A DNA stretch of 64,000 nt from an uncultured Clostridia bacterium (GTDB taxonomy: Bacteria > Bacillota > Clostridia > TANB77 > CAG-508). Numbering within the stretch: position 1 is the first letter of the stretch; every line of letters starts with the position of its first letter. Below the pieces are notes generated by a model. That model searched no databases, was not told where the DNA came from, and saw nothing but the letters and a program-made list of their open reading frames with translations. Where the stretch lies: assembly GCA_904381285.1 (NCBI GenBank), contig CAJFII010000005.1, forward strand, positions 1 to 64,000, read 5' to 3'. Below are positions 43,590-52,783 of this stretch, piece after piece. Made by a program: the position numbers and the translations under genes.

Positions 43590-43619
43590 AGAATATTTTG
43601 CAAAAAATTTAACAAACTA
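43590..43619 (+). promoter_or_regulatory. Possible SigmaG-type promoter for sleB-ypeB
   Basis: AGAATA (43590-43595) and CAAACTA (43613-43619), spaced by 17 bp, resemble forespore SigmaG elements (GAATA and CATACTA). sleB-ypeB operons are forespore-expressed in Bacillus. Confidence 0.35.
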
Positions 43620-43676
43620 TAATTAAATAAAAACAAAATTACCAAATTAAAGAAAATATAAAAGGAGGTTAAAAAT

Positions 43677-44154
43677 TTGAAAGAAATATTAAAAATAATT
43701 TCTATTCTAATATTAATAATAAGTTTAGCAATAGGTATTATTACACTAATAGAAATAAATAATCAAAATGAAGTATATGCAGCAGGAAATAGTTCAACAT
43801 CAGATTTACAACTGATGGCAAGAGCAATAAATGGAGAAGCTAGGGGAGAACCATATGAGGGACAAGTAGCTGTACGGAGCCGTTATACTAAATCGTGTAA
43901 AAAGTCCAAACTTTCCCAATACTATAGCTGGAGTAATATATGAAAAAGGGGCATTTACAGCTGTAGCAGATGGACAAATTAATGTACCAATTGCGGAAGG
44001 TTCAACTGTATTAAAAGCAGCACAAGATGCTATGAATGGATGGGATCCAACTAATGGTTGTACTTATTACTTTAATCCTGATACAGCAACGAATAAGTGG
44101 ATATGGTCTAGACCATATGTAAAGACAATTGGAAAACATAGATTTTGTAAATAA
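43677..44154 (+). CDS. sleB: Spore cortex-lytic enzyme SleB/CwlJ-type; CGG +1 site
   Basis: The start is TTG 43677, with AGGAGG upstream. The 158-aa product has an N-terminal membrane/signal helix, then DLQLMARAINGEARGEPYEG, QVAV, and in-frame CGG (43875-43877, codon 67). The +1 frame gives Gly and continues AVILNRVKSPNFPNTIAGVI, YEKGAFTAVADGQ, and CTYYFNPDTATNKWIWSRPY. VG-AVILNRV is highly conserved in the Hydrolase_2 (SleB/CwlJ) domain with Gly here. The catalytic Glu lies in GEARGE. It degrades cortex peptidoglycan during germination and pairs with ypeB downstream. It lacks the separate N-terminal binding domain of Bacillus SleB. Confidence 0.9.
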
Positions 44155-44186
44155 ATTTTAAATAACATTAAAAAGGAGAAAAAATT

Positions 44187-45578
44187 ATGAATATTAAAGA
44201 AAAATTAGTAGATTGGAAAAATAGGTTAAAAGATAGGCATATGCTAAGTGTAATTGTAGTAATGGGTGCTGTTATAGTAGGACTTGGTATATTTACCTAT
44301 AAAAAACAAACAGAATTTAGACAAGCATCAGAAAATTCATATAATATGGCATTTTATGAATTAGTAGATTATGTTCAAAATGTTGAAACATATCTTGCAA
44401 AATCATTAATTTCAACAACACCAGAACATGGAGCAGAAACACTAACACACTTGTGGAGAGAAGCGGATCTTGCTCAAAGCTATTTGGCACAAATTCCAGT
44501 AGGAAGCCAAGAAATAGCAAATACTGCTAAATTCTTAAATCAAGTAAGTGATTATAGTTATTCTTTATCTAGAAAAAATATATATAATGAACCATTAACA
44601 CAAGAAGATTTAGATAATCTAACAAATTTACACAAATATAGTGTAGAACTAAAAAATACTCTTGTTCAACTATCTGCTGATATGAACGAAGGGAGAATAA
44701 GTTGGGGAGAGCTAACTAAAAAAGGAAGTGTAGCTTTTGCACAACAAGTAAGCAATATTTCACAAGATAGTTTTTCTGGATTAGAAGAAAACTTCCATGA
44801 ATATGCTGGTTTAATATATGATGGTGCCTTTTCAGAGCATTTAACAAATCCTGAAAGAAAAGGATTAACAGGTGAAGACATAGATGAAGAAAAAGCAAAA
44901 CAAATTGCAATAGAATTTTTTGGACAAGATAAAATTGAAGAAATAACTTCAAATGGATTTTCAGAAAATGGTAATATTCCATCATATGATTTTTATATAA
45001 AATTAAAAGATAATAAAGATGACACAAGTGCAAGTATTTCTATATCTAAAAAAGGAGGACATATAGTATTTTCAAACTATAATAGGAATGTAGAAGCAGA
45101 AACAATAACACAAGAACAAGCAAATGAAATAGGAAAGAATTTCTTAGCTCAAAAAGGATTTCCAAATATGAAAGAAACATATTATTTAAAGCAAGAAGGA
45201 ATTGTAACAATAAATTATGCATATGAGCAAAATGGAATAACAATGTATCCAGATTTAATAAAATTAAAAGTAGCACTTGATAATGGAGAGGTTCTAGGAA
45301 TTGAAACAACAGGATATTTAAACTCACATTATGAAAGAAACTTACCAGAAGTTAAAATAACTAAGGAAGAAGCAACAAAAACAATAAATAAAAATCTACA
45401 AATAACAGCTTCATCTTTAGCAGTAATACCGACAGAATTCCAAACAGAACTATTATGCTGGGAATTTAAAGGAACAGTGGATGATACACAATTTTTAGTA
45501 TATATAAATGCAGAAAATGGAAGAGAAGAAGATATATTAATTATACAAAATACACCAAATGGAACTTTAACTATGTAA
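44187..45578 (+). CDS. ypeB: Germination protein YpeB
   Basis: The 463-aa product has one N-terminal transmembrane helix (MLSVIVVMGAVIVGLGIFTY), a long helical region, and two PepSY-like repeats near the C-terminus. The latter have VTKEEA-type segments such as ITQEQANEIGKNFLAQKGFP and ITKEEATKTINKNLQ. This is the YpeB architecture. YpeB is needed for localisation or stability of SleB in the spore. AAGGAG precedes its ATG, 32 bases after sleB, so the pair forms the classical sleB-ypeB operon. Confidence 0.9.
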   Translation: MNIKEKLVDWKNRLKDRHMLSVIVVMGAVIVGLGIFTYKKQTEFRQASENSYNMAFYELVDYVQNVETYLAKSLISTTPEHGAETLTHLWREADLAQSYLAQIPVGSQEIANTAKFLNQVSDYSYSLSRKNIYNEPLTQEDLDNLTNLHKYSVELKNTLVQLSADMNEGRISWGELTKKGSVAFAQQVSNISQDSFSGLEENFHEYAGLIYDGAFSEHLTNPERKGLTGEDIDEEKAKQIAIEFFGQDKIEEITSNGFSENGNIPSYDFYIKLKDNKDDTSASISISKKGGHIVFSNYNRNVEAETITQEQANEIGKNFLAQKGFPNMKETYYLKQEGIVTINYAYEQNGITMYPDLIKLKVALDNGEVLGIETTGYLNSHYERNLPEVKITKEEATKTINKNLQITASSLAVIPTEFQTELLCWEFKGTVDDTQFLVYINAENGREEDILIIQNTPNGTLTM

Positions 45579-45595
45579 AAATATTATATAAAGTA

Positions 45596-45625
45596 TTGAC
45601 AAAAAATCTCCTATTTTTATACAAT
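45596..45625 (+). promoter_or_regulatory. Sigma-A promoter of the 45653 gene
   Basis: TTGACA (45596-45601) and TACAAT (45620-45625), with 18-bp spacing, lie upstream of ATG 45653. This rules out the in-frame TTG at 45596 as a start. Confidence 0.65.
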
Positions 45626-45652
45626 AAATGTGTAAACATAGGAGGCGATAAT

Positions 45653-46696
45653 ATGGGGCTAATTAGCAATTTAAAAAATAAATTTAATGCAAATAAACAA
45701 AATGAAAGTAGGAATATACCTAGTAGATATGAAGGAATACAACAAGCTAATCTTACAATACAAAGAGAAGATGGAACAGAAGTTATTTTCTATCCAAAAG
45801 GAGTTAAATGGAACATCACTCATAGTAATGGGGAAATGACAAAATTAGTAACTGGAAAAATTGATATAGTAAGACCAGATGACACAATTTTCGTTGATTC
45901 GGGAGCTCCTGTATGCTTTGAGATTCCAAGAGATATGAGTATAGAACAAGCAATACAATCAGGATTTTTAGCTTCATTAGATTATAACGGGCATTTTGAT
46001 AATTTAAATTATAATCAATATAATGTTTTGGGAAGACTAGTTATCCAAAATAATAATGCTAATATTATTCCATTTACTAATGCAGTATCTCAGAAGGTTC
46101 AAGAATTAAACCAAGAACTTATACAGGAAAGAGAACAAAAAAATTTAGAAATACAAAGAAAACAGCAACTAAGACGTGAAGAAGAAGAAAGACATATGCA
46201 ACAGGTATTTGCAAGAGAAAAACAAGAAATGGAACAAAGAAGAGAAAATCCATCTTTCGTTGTAAGAAATCAAAAAAGAGATCATAATAATCAAATTTTA
46301 TATAGTTATCAAACAGTAGATAGAAATACTGGAAAAGAAATCATACTTGGAAATGTCAGAAAATTAGCTAAGGATAGTCAATCAAATTATGTGTATGAGG
46401 GAAGAATGCAACTTTTGGATAACTCTGTATATCACATGAGAGATGAACTTGGCTATGCGGTTATATTTTCATCTGCATATAAATTAGAACAAATATCTGA
46501 AACACAAAACCCAGAATTAGTAGATAGAATTTCAAGATTACTGACAGTAAACAATTTACAAGATGATAAAATGGCATATTTAGGTCAATTAGACATAGAA
46601 GGAAATATTACAAGACAACTAGAACAAACATTGCCAGAAATGCAAGATTATATAAGAAGCTTACAAAGACAATATGAATCACAAACAGAAAGATAA
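45653..46696 (+). CDS. Hypothetical protein with central charged coiled coil
   Basis: GGAGGCG precedes ATG 45653. The 347-aa product has a soluble N-terminal domain (LTIQREDGTEVIFYPKGVKW, SGAPVCFEIPRDMSIEQAI). A central Glu/Gln/Arg-rich coiled coil (about residues 155-205) follows, then a C-terminal domain with LYSYQTVDRNTGKEIILGNV and VYHMRDELGYAVIFSSAYKL. I do not recognise a family. It is transcribed from its own promoter between ypeB and the SASP gene, so a spore-related role is possible but unproven. Confidence 0.65.
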   Translation: MGLISNLKNKFNANKQNESRNIPSRYEGIQQANLTIQREDGTEVIFYPKGVKWNITHSNGEMTKLVTGKIDIVRPDDTIFVDSGAPVCFEIPRDMSIEQAIQSGFLASLDYNGHFDNLNYNQYNVLGRLVIQNNNANIIPFTNAVSQKVQELNQELIQEREQKNLEIQRKQQLRREEEERHMQQVFAREKQEMEQRRENPSFVVRNQKRDHNNQILYSYQTVDRNTGKEIILGNVRKLAKDSQSNYVYEGRMQLLDNSVYHMRDELGYAVIFSSAYKLEQISETQNPELVDRISRLLTVNNLQDDKMAYLGQLDIEGNITRQLEQTLPEMQDYIRSLQRQYESQTER

Positions 46697-46753
46697 AACG
46701 TAAAAAATAGTAAAATTACAAAAAACTACTACTATAAACTATAAAAAATAACA

Positions 46754-46760
46754 CATACTA
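46754..46760 (+). promoter_or_regulatory. Possible SigmaG -10 element upstream of the SASP gene
   Basis: CATACTA at 46754-46760 matches the SigmaF/SigmaG -10 consensus. The -35 region (ACTATA near 46731) is poor. Confidence 0.3.
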
Positions 46761-46856
46761 TCCATATGAAAATATTTAATATTAAAAAACATCAAATACT
46801 TTGATAAATATAATTTAGAATATAAATATTTTCATGAAAATAAGGAGGTATTTGTT

Positions 46857-47033
46857 ATGTCTAGAAATTCAAAATTGATTTCTAACAATTTAAGAGAAGA
46901 AATAGCAAAAGAATTAGGAGTATATGAACAAGTAAAAAAAGACGGTGGAAGTTGGGGAAATGTTTCATCAAAAGATTGTGGAAACATAGTAGCAAAAGCA
47001 ATAGAAATTGCAAATAGAAGTGTAGAAAGATAG
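46857..47033 (+). CDS. Alpha/beta-type small acid-soluble spore protein
   Basis: AAGGAGG precedes ATG 46857. The 58-aa product MSRNSKLISNNLREEIAKEL, GVYEQVKKDGGSWGNVSSKD, CGNIVAKAIEIANRSVER follows the alpha/beta SASP plan. There is a first helix with an EIA-type germination-protease site in REEIAKELG, then GNVSSKDCGNIV, matching the GNLTxRxNGxxG signature, and a second amphipathic helix. SASPs coat forespore DNA. It has its own terminator. It is short for the family (about 60-75 aa) and has a diverged Cys in the signature. Confidence 0.72.
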   Translation: MSRNSKLISNNLREEIAKELGVYEQVKKDGGSWGNVSSKDCGNIVAKAIEIANRSVER

Positions 47034-47048
47034 TTATATTAATAAGTA

Positions 47049-47079
47049 ACAAAATAGCAGGTATTACCTGCTATTTTGT
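47049..47079 (+). terminator. Terminator after the SASP gene
   Basis: ACAAAATAGCAGGT pairs with ACCTGCTATTTTGT around a short ATT loop, forming a strong hairpin. Confidence 0.85.
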
Positions 47080-47149
47080 TGTAAAAATCCCTTTACTAAT
47101 TAAAAAAATAAGTATATACTAGAAAAAAACAAAAAGGGTGGTCAAAAAA

Positions 47150-47713
47150 ATGGAATATGAAAAAATAAAAAATGATATAAAACAAATATTATCAGAAAAA
47201 AGATATACACATTCTATTGGTGTGGCAAAAAGAGCAGAAGAACTTGCTAAAATTTATGGAATAGACGAGGAAAAAGCAAAAATAGTTGGTGTTGCACATG
47301 ATATTGCAAAAGAAATGCCAAAAGAAGAAGCATACAGATATGCTGAAGAAAACAATTTAGAGTTAGATGAAATAGAAAAATTGAATCCTAAATTATTACA
47401 TTCAAAAATTGGAGCAGATATTTGTAAAAGAAAATATAATTTTACAAAAGAAATGCAAGACGCAATAAAATATCATACAACTGGAAATGTAAATATGGAT
47501 AAATTAGCTAAAATTATATTTATTGCAGATAAAACAGAAGAAAATAGAAGTTATGATGATTTAGATGAAATTGTACAAATTTCAAATAAAGATATAGATG
47601 AAGCAGTGTTATACATATGTAGTAGAGGAGTAAAAATGAATTTAGACAAAAAAGTTGTAATTCATCCAGATACAATAGATTTAATTAACAAAATACTAAT
47701 AGATAGAATGTAA
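47150..47713 (+). CDS. yqeK: YqeK-type HD hydrolase (Ap4A hydrolase, symmetrical)
   Basis: The start is ATG 47150, with GGGTGG upstream; the in-frame GTG at 47138 overlaps the SD. The 187-aa product has KRYTHSIGVAKRAEELAKIY, VGVAHDIAKEMPKEEAYRYA (HD motif, about residue 50), LLHSKIGADICK, IKYHTTGN and KIIFIADKTEENR. These are YqeK signatures. YqeK cleaves Ap4A to two ADP and is usually linked to nadD and rsfS; here it stands upstream of murF-ddl. Confidence 0.9.
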   Translation: MEYEKIKNDIKQILSEKRYTHSIGVAKRAEELAKIYGIDEEKAKIVGVAHDIAKEMPKEEAYRYAEENNLELDEIEKLNPKLLHSKIGADICKRKYNFTKEMQDAIKYHTTGNVNMDKLAKIIFIADKTEENRSYDDLDEIVQISNKDIDEAVLYICSRGVKMNLDKKVVIHPDTIDLINKILIDRM

Positions 47714-47794
47714 CATTAATTTAGAAAATTAATATAAATATATAAAGCTAACCTTGCTTTATATGAAAATAAGAAAGGATATAATAAAAAACAA

Positions 47795-49177
47795 ATGGAT
47801 ATTAAAGTAAAAGATATTATAAAAATATGTGATGCACAACTTATATATGGAAATGAAGCAGAAATATGCCAGAATTTTTCAAAAGATACACGAGAAATAA
47901 AAAAAGATGATGTATACATAGGAATAAAAGGAGAAAATTTTGATGGAAATACTTTATATGAAAAAGCATTAGAAAATGGAGCAAAAGTATGTATATTAGA
48001 AAATATCGAAATACCAGAACATATAAAAGAAATGTATAAAGATAGAACAATAATTAAAGTAAAAAATACCATTAAAGCAATTCAAGAAATAGCAACATAT
48101 AAAAGAGAAATGTATAATATACCAGTTATAGCAGTAACAGGCAGTGTTGGTAAAACTAGCACAAAGGATATTTTAGCAAGTGTAATTTCTAAAAAGTATA
48201 AAGTATTAAAAACACAAGGTAATTTAAATAATCATATAGGATTACCATTAACAATATTAAAATTAAAAGATCATACGGCAATGGTAGTAGAAATGGGAAT
48301 GAATTCGCTTGGAGAAATAAGTATTTTATCTAATATTGCTAAACCAACTATTAGTGTTATAACTAATGTTGGAACTGCACATATAGGAAAATTAGGCTCA
48401 AGAGAAAATATATTAAAAGCAAAATTAGAAATACTAGATGGAATGAGTAAAGATGGTACATTGGTTATAAATAACGATAATGATATGTTAAATAATTGGA
48501 ATAAAAACAATAATACATACAATGTAGCTACTTTTGGAATTAATAATGATAGTGATGTAATGGCTAAAGATATTAAATTTGAAGAATATTCTACTAACTT
48601 TTTAGCTATTACAAAAAATGAAGAATTAAATGTAAAAGTTCCAGTAGGAGGAGAGCATTTTGTATATAATGCACTATGTTCAATTGTGGTAGGAAAACTA
48701 TTAAATATAGATAATAAAGAAATACTAAAAGGAATTGAAGAATTTGAACTTACAAAAAATAGAATGGAAATAAAGAAAAATAAAAACAATGTAACAATAA
48801 TAAATGATTGTTATAATGCAAATTATGATTCTATGAAAGCAAGCTTAGAATATTTATCAAAAAGTAAGCTAAAACGAAAAATTGCAGTATTGGGAGATAT
48901 GCTAGAATTAGGAGAATATTCAAAACAATTACATGAAAAAGTAGGAGGGGAAGTTGCAAAAAACAAAATAGATATATTAATTACAGTTGGAAAAGAGGCT
49001 AAAAATATATTAAATAAAGCAATTTCTATGGGAATGGAAAAAGAAAATGCATATAATTTTGAAACAAATGAACAAGCAATAGAATTACTAAGTAAAATTT
49101 TAAAACCTGAAGATATAGTCTTAGTAAAAGCATCAAATGGTATGCACTTTAATAAAATTATAGAAAAAATAATTTAA
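47795..49177 (+). CDS. murF: UDP-MurNAc-tripeptide--D-Ala-D-Ala ligase MurF
   Basis: The 460-aa product has the Mur-ligase fold: [23 protein letters not shown] site [20 protein letters not shown] (about residue 113), [36 protein letters not shown] and [18 protein letters not shown]. EMGMNxxGEI and NDxYNANPxSM-type motifs distinguish MurF from other Mur ligases. It adds D-Ala-D-Ala to the peptidoglycan precursor. The ddl gene that makes D-Ala-D-Ala follows 21 bases later. Confidence 0.96.
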   Translation: MDIKVKDIIKICDAQLIYGNEAEICQNFSKDTREIKKDDVYIGIKGENFDGNTLYEKALENGAKVCILENIEIPEHIKEMYKDRTIIKVKNTIKAIQEIATYKREMYNIPVIAVTGSVGKTSTKDILASVISKKYKVLKTQGNLNNHIGLPLTILKLKDHTAMVVEMGMNSLGEISILSNIAKPTISVITNVGTAHIGKLGSRENILKAKLEILDGMSKDGTLVINNDNDMLNNWNKNNNTYNVATFGINNDSDVMAKDIKFEEYSTNFLAITKNEELNVKVPVGGEHFVYNALCSIVVGKLLNIDNKEILKGIEEFELTKNRMEIKKNKNNVTIINDCYNANYDSMKASLEYLSKSKLKRKIAVLGDMLELGEYSKQLHEKVGGEVAKNKIDILITVGKEAKNILNKAISMGMEKENAYNFETNEQAIELLSKILKPEDIVLVKASNGMHFNKIIEKII

Positions 49178-49198
49178 TAAAATTCTAGGGAGGTATAT

Positions 49199-50260
49199 AT
49201 GAGTAAAATAAAATTGGCAGTTGTTTTTGGGGGAATCTCTACAGAACATGAAGTTTCAATTGTTTCTGGAACATCGGTAATAGAAAATTTAGACAAAAAT
49301 AAATACGAAATATATCCTATTTATATAGCGAAAGATGGAAGTTGGAATAAATATACAAAAGAAGTTCATACAATAAGAACATTAGAAATAAATGAAAAAT
49401 TAGAAGAAGTAGAAAAAATAGATAATGTCATAAGAACTTTAAAACAAATGGATGTAATTATGCCTGTATTACATGGTATAGGAGGAGAAGATGGAACAAT
49501 ACAAGGATTATTCGAAATGATTAAAGTTCCATATGTAGGATGTGGTGTACTTGCGTCAAGTGTTGGAATGGATAAAGTATATACAAAGATAATATTTGAT
49601 AGAGCAAATATCAATCAAACTAAATATGAATACATAAAAAAGGAAAAAGAAGACTATATTTACATAGACAAACAATTCAATGAAAATAAATGCTCTTTAG
49701 AAGAACTATGTAAAATAATACAAAAAAACTTGAAATATCCAATGTTTGTAAAACCATCAAATTCTGGCTCAAGTGTAGGAATAAATAAGGCAAAAACAAT
49801 AGAAGAATTAAAACAAGCCATTGAATATGCAGCAAAATTTGATACAAAAATATTAGTTGAAGAAGGTATTAATGGAAAAGAAGTAGAATGTGCAGTCTTA
49901 GGAAATGAAGAAGTAATAGCATCATGCGTGGGAGAAATAAAACCTGCAGAAGAATTTTATAGTTTTGATGCAAAATACACAAATAAAGAATCTGAAACAG
50001 AAATACCAGCAAAAATAGAAGATGAAATAAGTGAAAAAATTAGAAAATTAGCAATAAAAGCATTTAAAGCAATAGATGGAAAAGGTTTATCAAGAGTAGA
50101 CTTTTTTGTTGAAAATGAAACAAACAAAATTTATATAAATGAGATAAATACATTACCAGGATTTACAAAAATAAGTATGTATCCAAAACTATTTGAACAA
50201 CTTGGAATAGAATATAAAACATTATTAGATAAACTAATACAACTAGCACAAGAAAAATAA
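49199..50260 (+). CDS. ddl: D-alanine--D-alanine ligase
   Basis: The 353-aa product begins [20 protein letters not shown] (GGxSxEHEVS). It contains [40 protein letters not shown], the ATP-grasp [19 protein letters not shown], and [19 protein letters not shown]. These are all the Ddl signatures. The residue in the omega-loop region is consistent with a D-Ala-D-Ala (Tyr-type) ligase, since SFDAKY is present. It forms an operon with murF and a DUF1934 gene. GGGAGG precedes the ATG. Confidence 0.97.
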   Translation: MSKIKLAVVFGGISTEHEVSIVSGTSVIENLDKNKYEIYPIYIAKDGSWNKYTKEVHTIRTLEINEKLEEVEKIDNVIRTLKQMDVIMPVLHGIGGEDGTIQGLFEMIKVPYVGCGVLASSVGMDKVYTKIIFDRANINQTKYEYIKKEKEDYIYIDKQFNENKCSLEELCKIIQKNLKYPMFVKPSNSGSSVGINKAKTIEELKQAIEYAAKFDTKILVEEGINGKEVECAVLGNEEVIASCVGEIKPAEEFYSFDAKYTNKESETEIPAKIEDEISEKIRKLAIKAFKAIDGKGLSRVDFFVENETNKIYINEINTLPGFTKISMYPKLFEQLGIEYKTLLDKLIQLAQEK

Positions 50261-50277
50261 ATAAAGGAGAAAAATAC

Positions 50278-50673
50278 ATGCAAGTAGAAGTTGAAATAAA
50301 TGCAAAACACATAATTGATGGAACACAAGAGGGCGAGAAAAATAAATGTATAGGTGAAATAACATATTACAATAAAGGTGCAATACTAGAATTTACAGAA
50401 AAACATGAAGAACAAGAATTAAAATTTAAAATGAGCATATTAGAAAATAAGATAATAACATATAGAAATAATCAAAGCCTAATATTCGATTTAGAACATA
50501 AAAGTAAATCCGCATTAACAACACCATATGGAGAAATAAAAATAAATGTAACCACAAAAAAAATAAACATAGTAAAATCACAAGAGCAAATAAAAGAAAT
50601 AAACTTAGAATATGAAATTGAACTAGAAAATGGTATGAAATATGATAATTTAGTAGATATAGTTGTTAAATAA
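50278..50673 (+). CDS. DUF1934 (calycin-like beta-barrel) protein
   Basis: The 131-aa product has VEVEINAKHIIDGTQEGEKN, GEITYYNKGAILEFTEKHEE, then NQSLIFDLEHKSKSALTTPY and a final ELENGMKYDNLVDIVVK. This is the usual DUF1934 strand pattern, related to B. subtilis YwiB. The function is unknown. It follows ddl by 17 bases with AAAGGAG before the ATG, and it ends the operon before a terminator. Confidence 0.8.
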   Translation: MQVEVEINAKHIIDGTQEGEKNKCIGEITYYNKGAILEFTEKHEEQELKFKMSILENKIITYRNNQSLIFDLEHKSKSALTTPYGEIKINVTTKKINIVKSQEQIKEINLEYEIELENGMKYDNLVDIVVK

Positions 50674-50681
50674 ATGTATAT

Positions 50682-50735
50682 AAAACTAGTCAAAAAGTTT
50701 TCGAATAAAACTATAATAAATTTGACTAGTTTTTT
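50682..50735 (+). terminator. Terminator of the murF-ddl operon
   Basis: AAAACTAGTCAAA (50682-50694) pairs with TTTGACTAGTTTT (50721-50733), followed by T residues. Confidence 0.8.
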
Positions 50736-50809
50736 ATTTTAAAACTATTGAAATAAAGCCATATTGTTGGTATAATTTATTTGCCATAAATATATGGGAG
50801 GATGTTGAA

Positions 50810-51715
50810 ATGATATTTAAAGACTATTACAAAATACTAGAGATAGATGATAATAAAGTAACAATGGAAGATATAAAACAAGCATATCGTGAGCAAGCAA
50901 AAAAATATCATCCAGATGTAAATGTAGGAGATATAAAAGCAGAAGAAAGATTTAAAGATATAAATGAAGCATATCAAGTTTTATCTAATGGAGTAACCAG
51001 AAGAAAATATGATAGAATGTGGAATACACATATAGGAAATAAAAGAAAAAAACAAGCATATGAAGAAAGCAAACGTAGTGCTGATTCAGTCTTTAGCGAT
51101 TTCTTTAACATGTTTTTTGGAAATATGACCCAAGCAACAGAAAATAAAAAGTCTGGACAAAAAAATGTACCAATAAAAGGAGAAAATGTAGAAACAGCAA
51201 TTTCAATTTCTGTCATTGAAGCATTCTATGGAATGAATAAAAAAATATCATTACGAACAGTAGACGGAAAAATGAAAACTTTCAACATCAAAGTACCAGC
51301 AGGAATTAGAGACAATGAAAAAATAAGACTAATTGGACAAGGAAAAGCAGGACAAAATGGTGGAAAAAATGGAGACTTATTTATAAAAATTCAGATAGAA
51401 AAAGATAGTAAATTCGAATTAGTAGGATATGATTTATATACATCACTATATTTAACACCTTGGGAAGCAGCTTTAGGAACTCGTGTTAACTTAGATGCAA
51501 TAGATGATACAGTATCTATATATATACCAGCAGGAATAGAAAGTGGAGAAAAGTTACGTATTCCTGGAAAAGGATATAAAGATGGAAAAGGCGGAAGAGG
51601 AGATTTAACAGCTAGTGTAAAAATAATGGTACCAAAAAACCTAACAAAAGAAGAAAAAGAATTATACGAAAAAATGAAAGAAATATCTAAATTTAATCCT
51701 AGAAATAGAGAATAA
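50810..51715 (+). CDS. DnaJ-family co-chaperone (CbpA-like, no zinc finger)
   Basis: The 301-aa product has an N-terminal J domain (DYYKILEIDDNKVTMEDIKQ, QAKKYHPDVNVGD with HPD) and a short linker. Two beta-barrel client domains follow (VEAFYGMNKKISLRTVDGKM, FNIKVPAGIRDNEKIRLIGQ, YIPAGIESGEKLRIPGKGYK). The Cys-rich zinc region of DnaJ is absent, as in CbpA. It stimulates DnaK-type Hsp70. GGGAGG precedes its ATG. The downstream unknown genes and VirD4-like ATPase have their own promoter. Confidence 0.92.
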   Translation: MIFKDYYKILEIDDNKVTMEDIKQAYREQAKKYHPDVNVGDIKAEERFKDINEAYQVLSNGVTRRKYDRMWNTHIGNKRKKQAYEESKRSADSVFSDFFNMFFGNMTQATENKKSGQKNVPIKGENVETAISISVIEAFYGMNKKISLRTVDGKMKTFNIKVPAGIRDNEKIRLIGQGKAGQNGGKNGDLFIKIQIEKDSKFELVGYDLYTSLYLTPWEAALGTRVNLDAIDDTVSIYIPAGIESGEKLRIPGKGYKDGKGGRGDLTASVKIMVPKNLTKEEKELYEKMKEISKFNPRNRE

Positions 51716-51748
51716 TGATGTTGACATAAATTAAGGAAGCGAAATGTA

Positions 51749-51777
51749 TTGACATCAATGGCTGAAAATAGTATAAT
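51749..51777 (+). promoter_or_regulatory. Sigma-A promoter of the VirD4-like operon
   Basis: TTGACA (51749-51754) and TATAAT (51772-51777) with 17-bp spacing form a near-consensus promoter. Confidence 0.85.
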
Positions 51778-51842
51778 TATGTATAGTGGTAAAAAACGGA
51801 CTACTATACATAAGATAAAAAATAGAAGTGAGGTGTAATAAT

Positions 51843-52367
51843 ATGGAGACATGGCAAGGAAAGCATTTCAGCATAACAGATCCAAAAGATGTAAACACAG
51901 TAATTTATCAAATCAATAAAACAGAAAAAGAATTTTTAAAAGATTCACCTAAATATACTGTTCAAAGACTTGATTATACGGAAGAACTTCGTGGAGAGTA
52001 CAAACAAAAAACTTTTTTTGTAGACAATCCATCAGATGATTATGATCAGCTAGTAATACTTTCTTTTGGAAAAGAAAAAGTTGTTGTTAATATGGCTCTA
52101 TTAGAAGGAACAAAAATAACAATTTCTAAAAAACCTATGCCACTAAAATTTGACACAATATATTCTGAAAAAGAAACAGTTTATAAAGAATTCAACTATA
52201 CACCAAACTTAAAAAGACCTATATCTATTATAGATCCAGAAACAACAGAAGAAGTCAAACCAGTTGTTTATCTTGACAAAGAAACGAATGAAATAAAAGG
52301 AAAGTGCAAGCTTAAAGCTAATAAGCCTTATTTTGCATTTGAAATTAGAGATAAGAAAGAAGATTAG
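51843..52367 (+). CDS. Hypothetical protein upstream of the VirD4-like gene
   Basis: GAGGTG precedes ATG 51843. The 174-aa product has METWQGKHFSITDPKDVNTV, LVILSFGKEKVVVNMALLEG, and a beta-rich C-terminal half with NLKRPISIIDPETTEEVKPV, followed by a short domain ending in a charged tail. I do not recognise a family; no membrane segment is seen. It is the first gene of a three-gene operon ending in the VirD4-like ATPase and may be an accessory factor of that ATPase. Confidence 0.65.
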   Translation: METWQGKHFSITDPKDVNTVIYQINKTEKEFLKDSPKYTVQRLDYTEELRGEYKQKTFFVDNPSDDYDQLVILSFGKEKVVVNMALLEGTKITISKKPMPLKFDTIYSEKETVYKEFNYTPNLKRPISIIDPETTEEVKPVVYLDKETNEIKGKCKLKANKPYFAFEIRDKKED

Positions 52368-52386
52368 AAAAAGGGAGAGGTATTGT

Positions 52387-52755
52387 ATGAATACTACAAA
52401 TGTAGAGAATAATCCAGGAGCTGCATCAGTAATTTTATTAAATAATAGGGACAAGAACTTAGAAGTTGCATGTTCAGTTATTATGGCAGAAAATGATGTG
52501 GAAAAAAATCCACTAAAAATAACAGATGCAAAAATGCATAAATGCTATTATGATAAAGATAAACATACTGCGGCAAGAGAATATAATGGTAAAATGCACA
52601 CTGCAGATTTTAACATTATGCAAGAAGAAAGAAATTCTAGATTTGCTCAAAATAGAGATATAGAAAATGTATCAGAAGAAGATTTAGCAAAATCAGGAAT
52701 TCATATAAATGAAAAAGGTGAAATCGTAAGAGATTCTGAGGAAATGACACACTAA
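52387..52755 (+). CDS. Hypothetical protein, second gene of the VirD4-like operon
   Basis: GGGAGAGG precedes ATG 52387; the earlier in-frame start overlaps the previous gene. The 122-aa product is MNTTNVENNPGAASVILLNN, RDKNLEVACSVIMAENDVEK, and a polar tail with DAKMHKCYYDKDKHTAAREY and HINEKGEIVRDSEEMTH. It is soluble and polar with no recognised domain. It is 19 bases after the first gene and 28 before the VirD4-like gene, implying a shared function. Confidence 0.6.
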   Translation: MNTTNVENNPGAASVILLNNRDKNLEVACSVIMAENDVEKNPLKITDAKMHKCYYDKDKHTAAREYNGKMHTADFNIMQEERNSRFAQNRDIENVSEEDLAKSGIHINEKGEIVRDSEEMTH

Positions 52756-52783
52756 TATATACAAAAGACAGAGGTGAATTTGT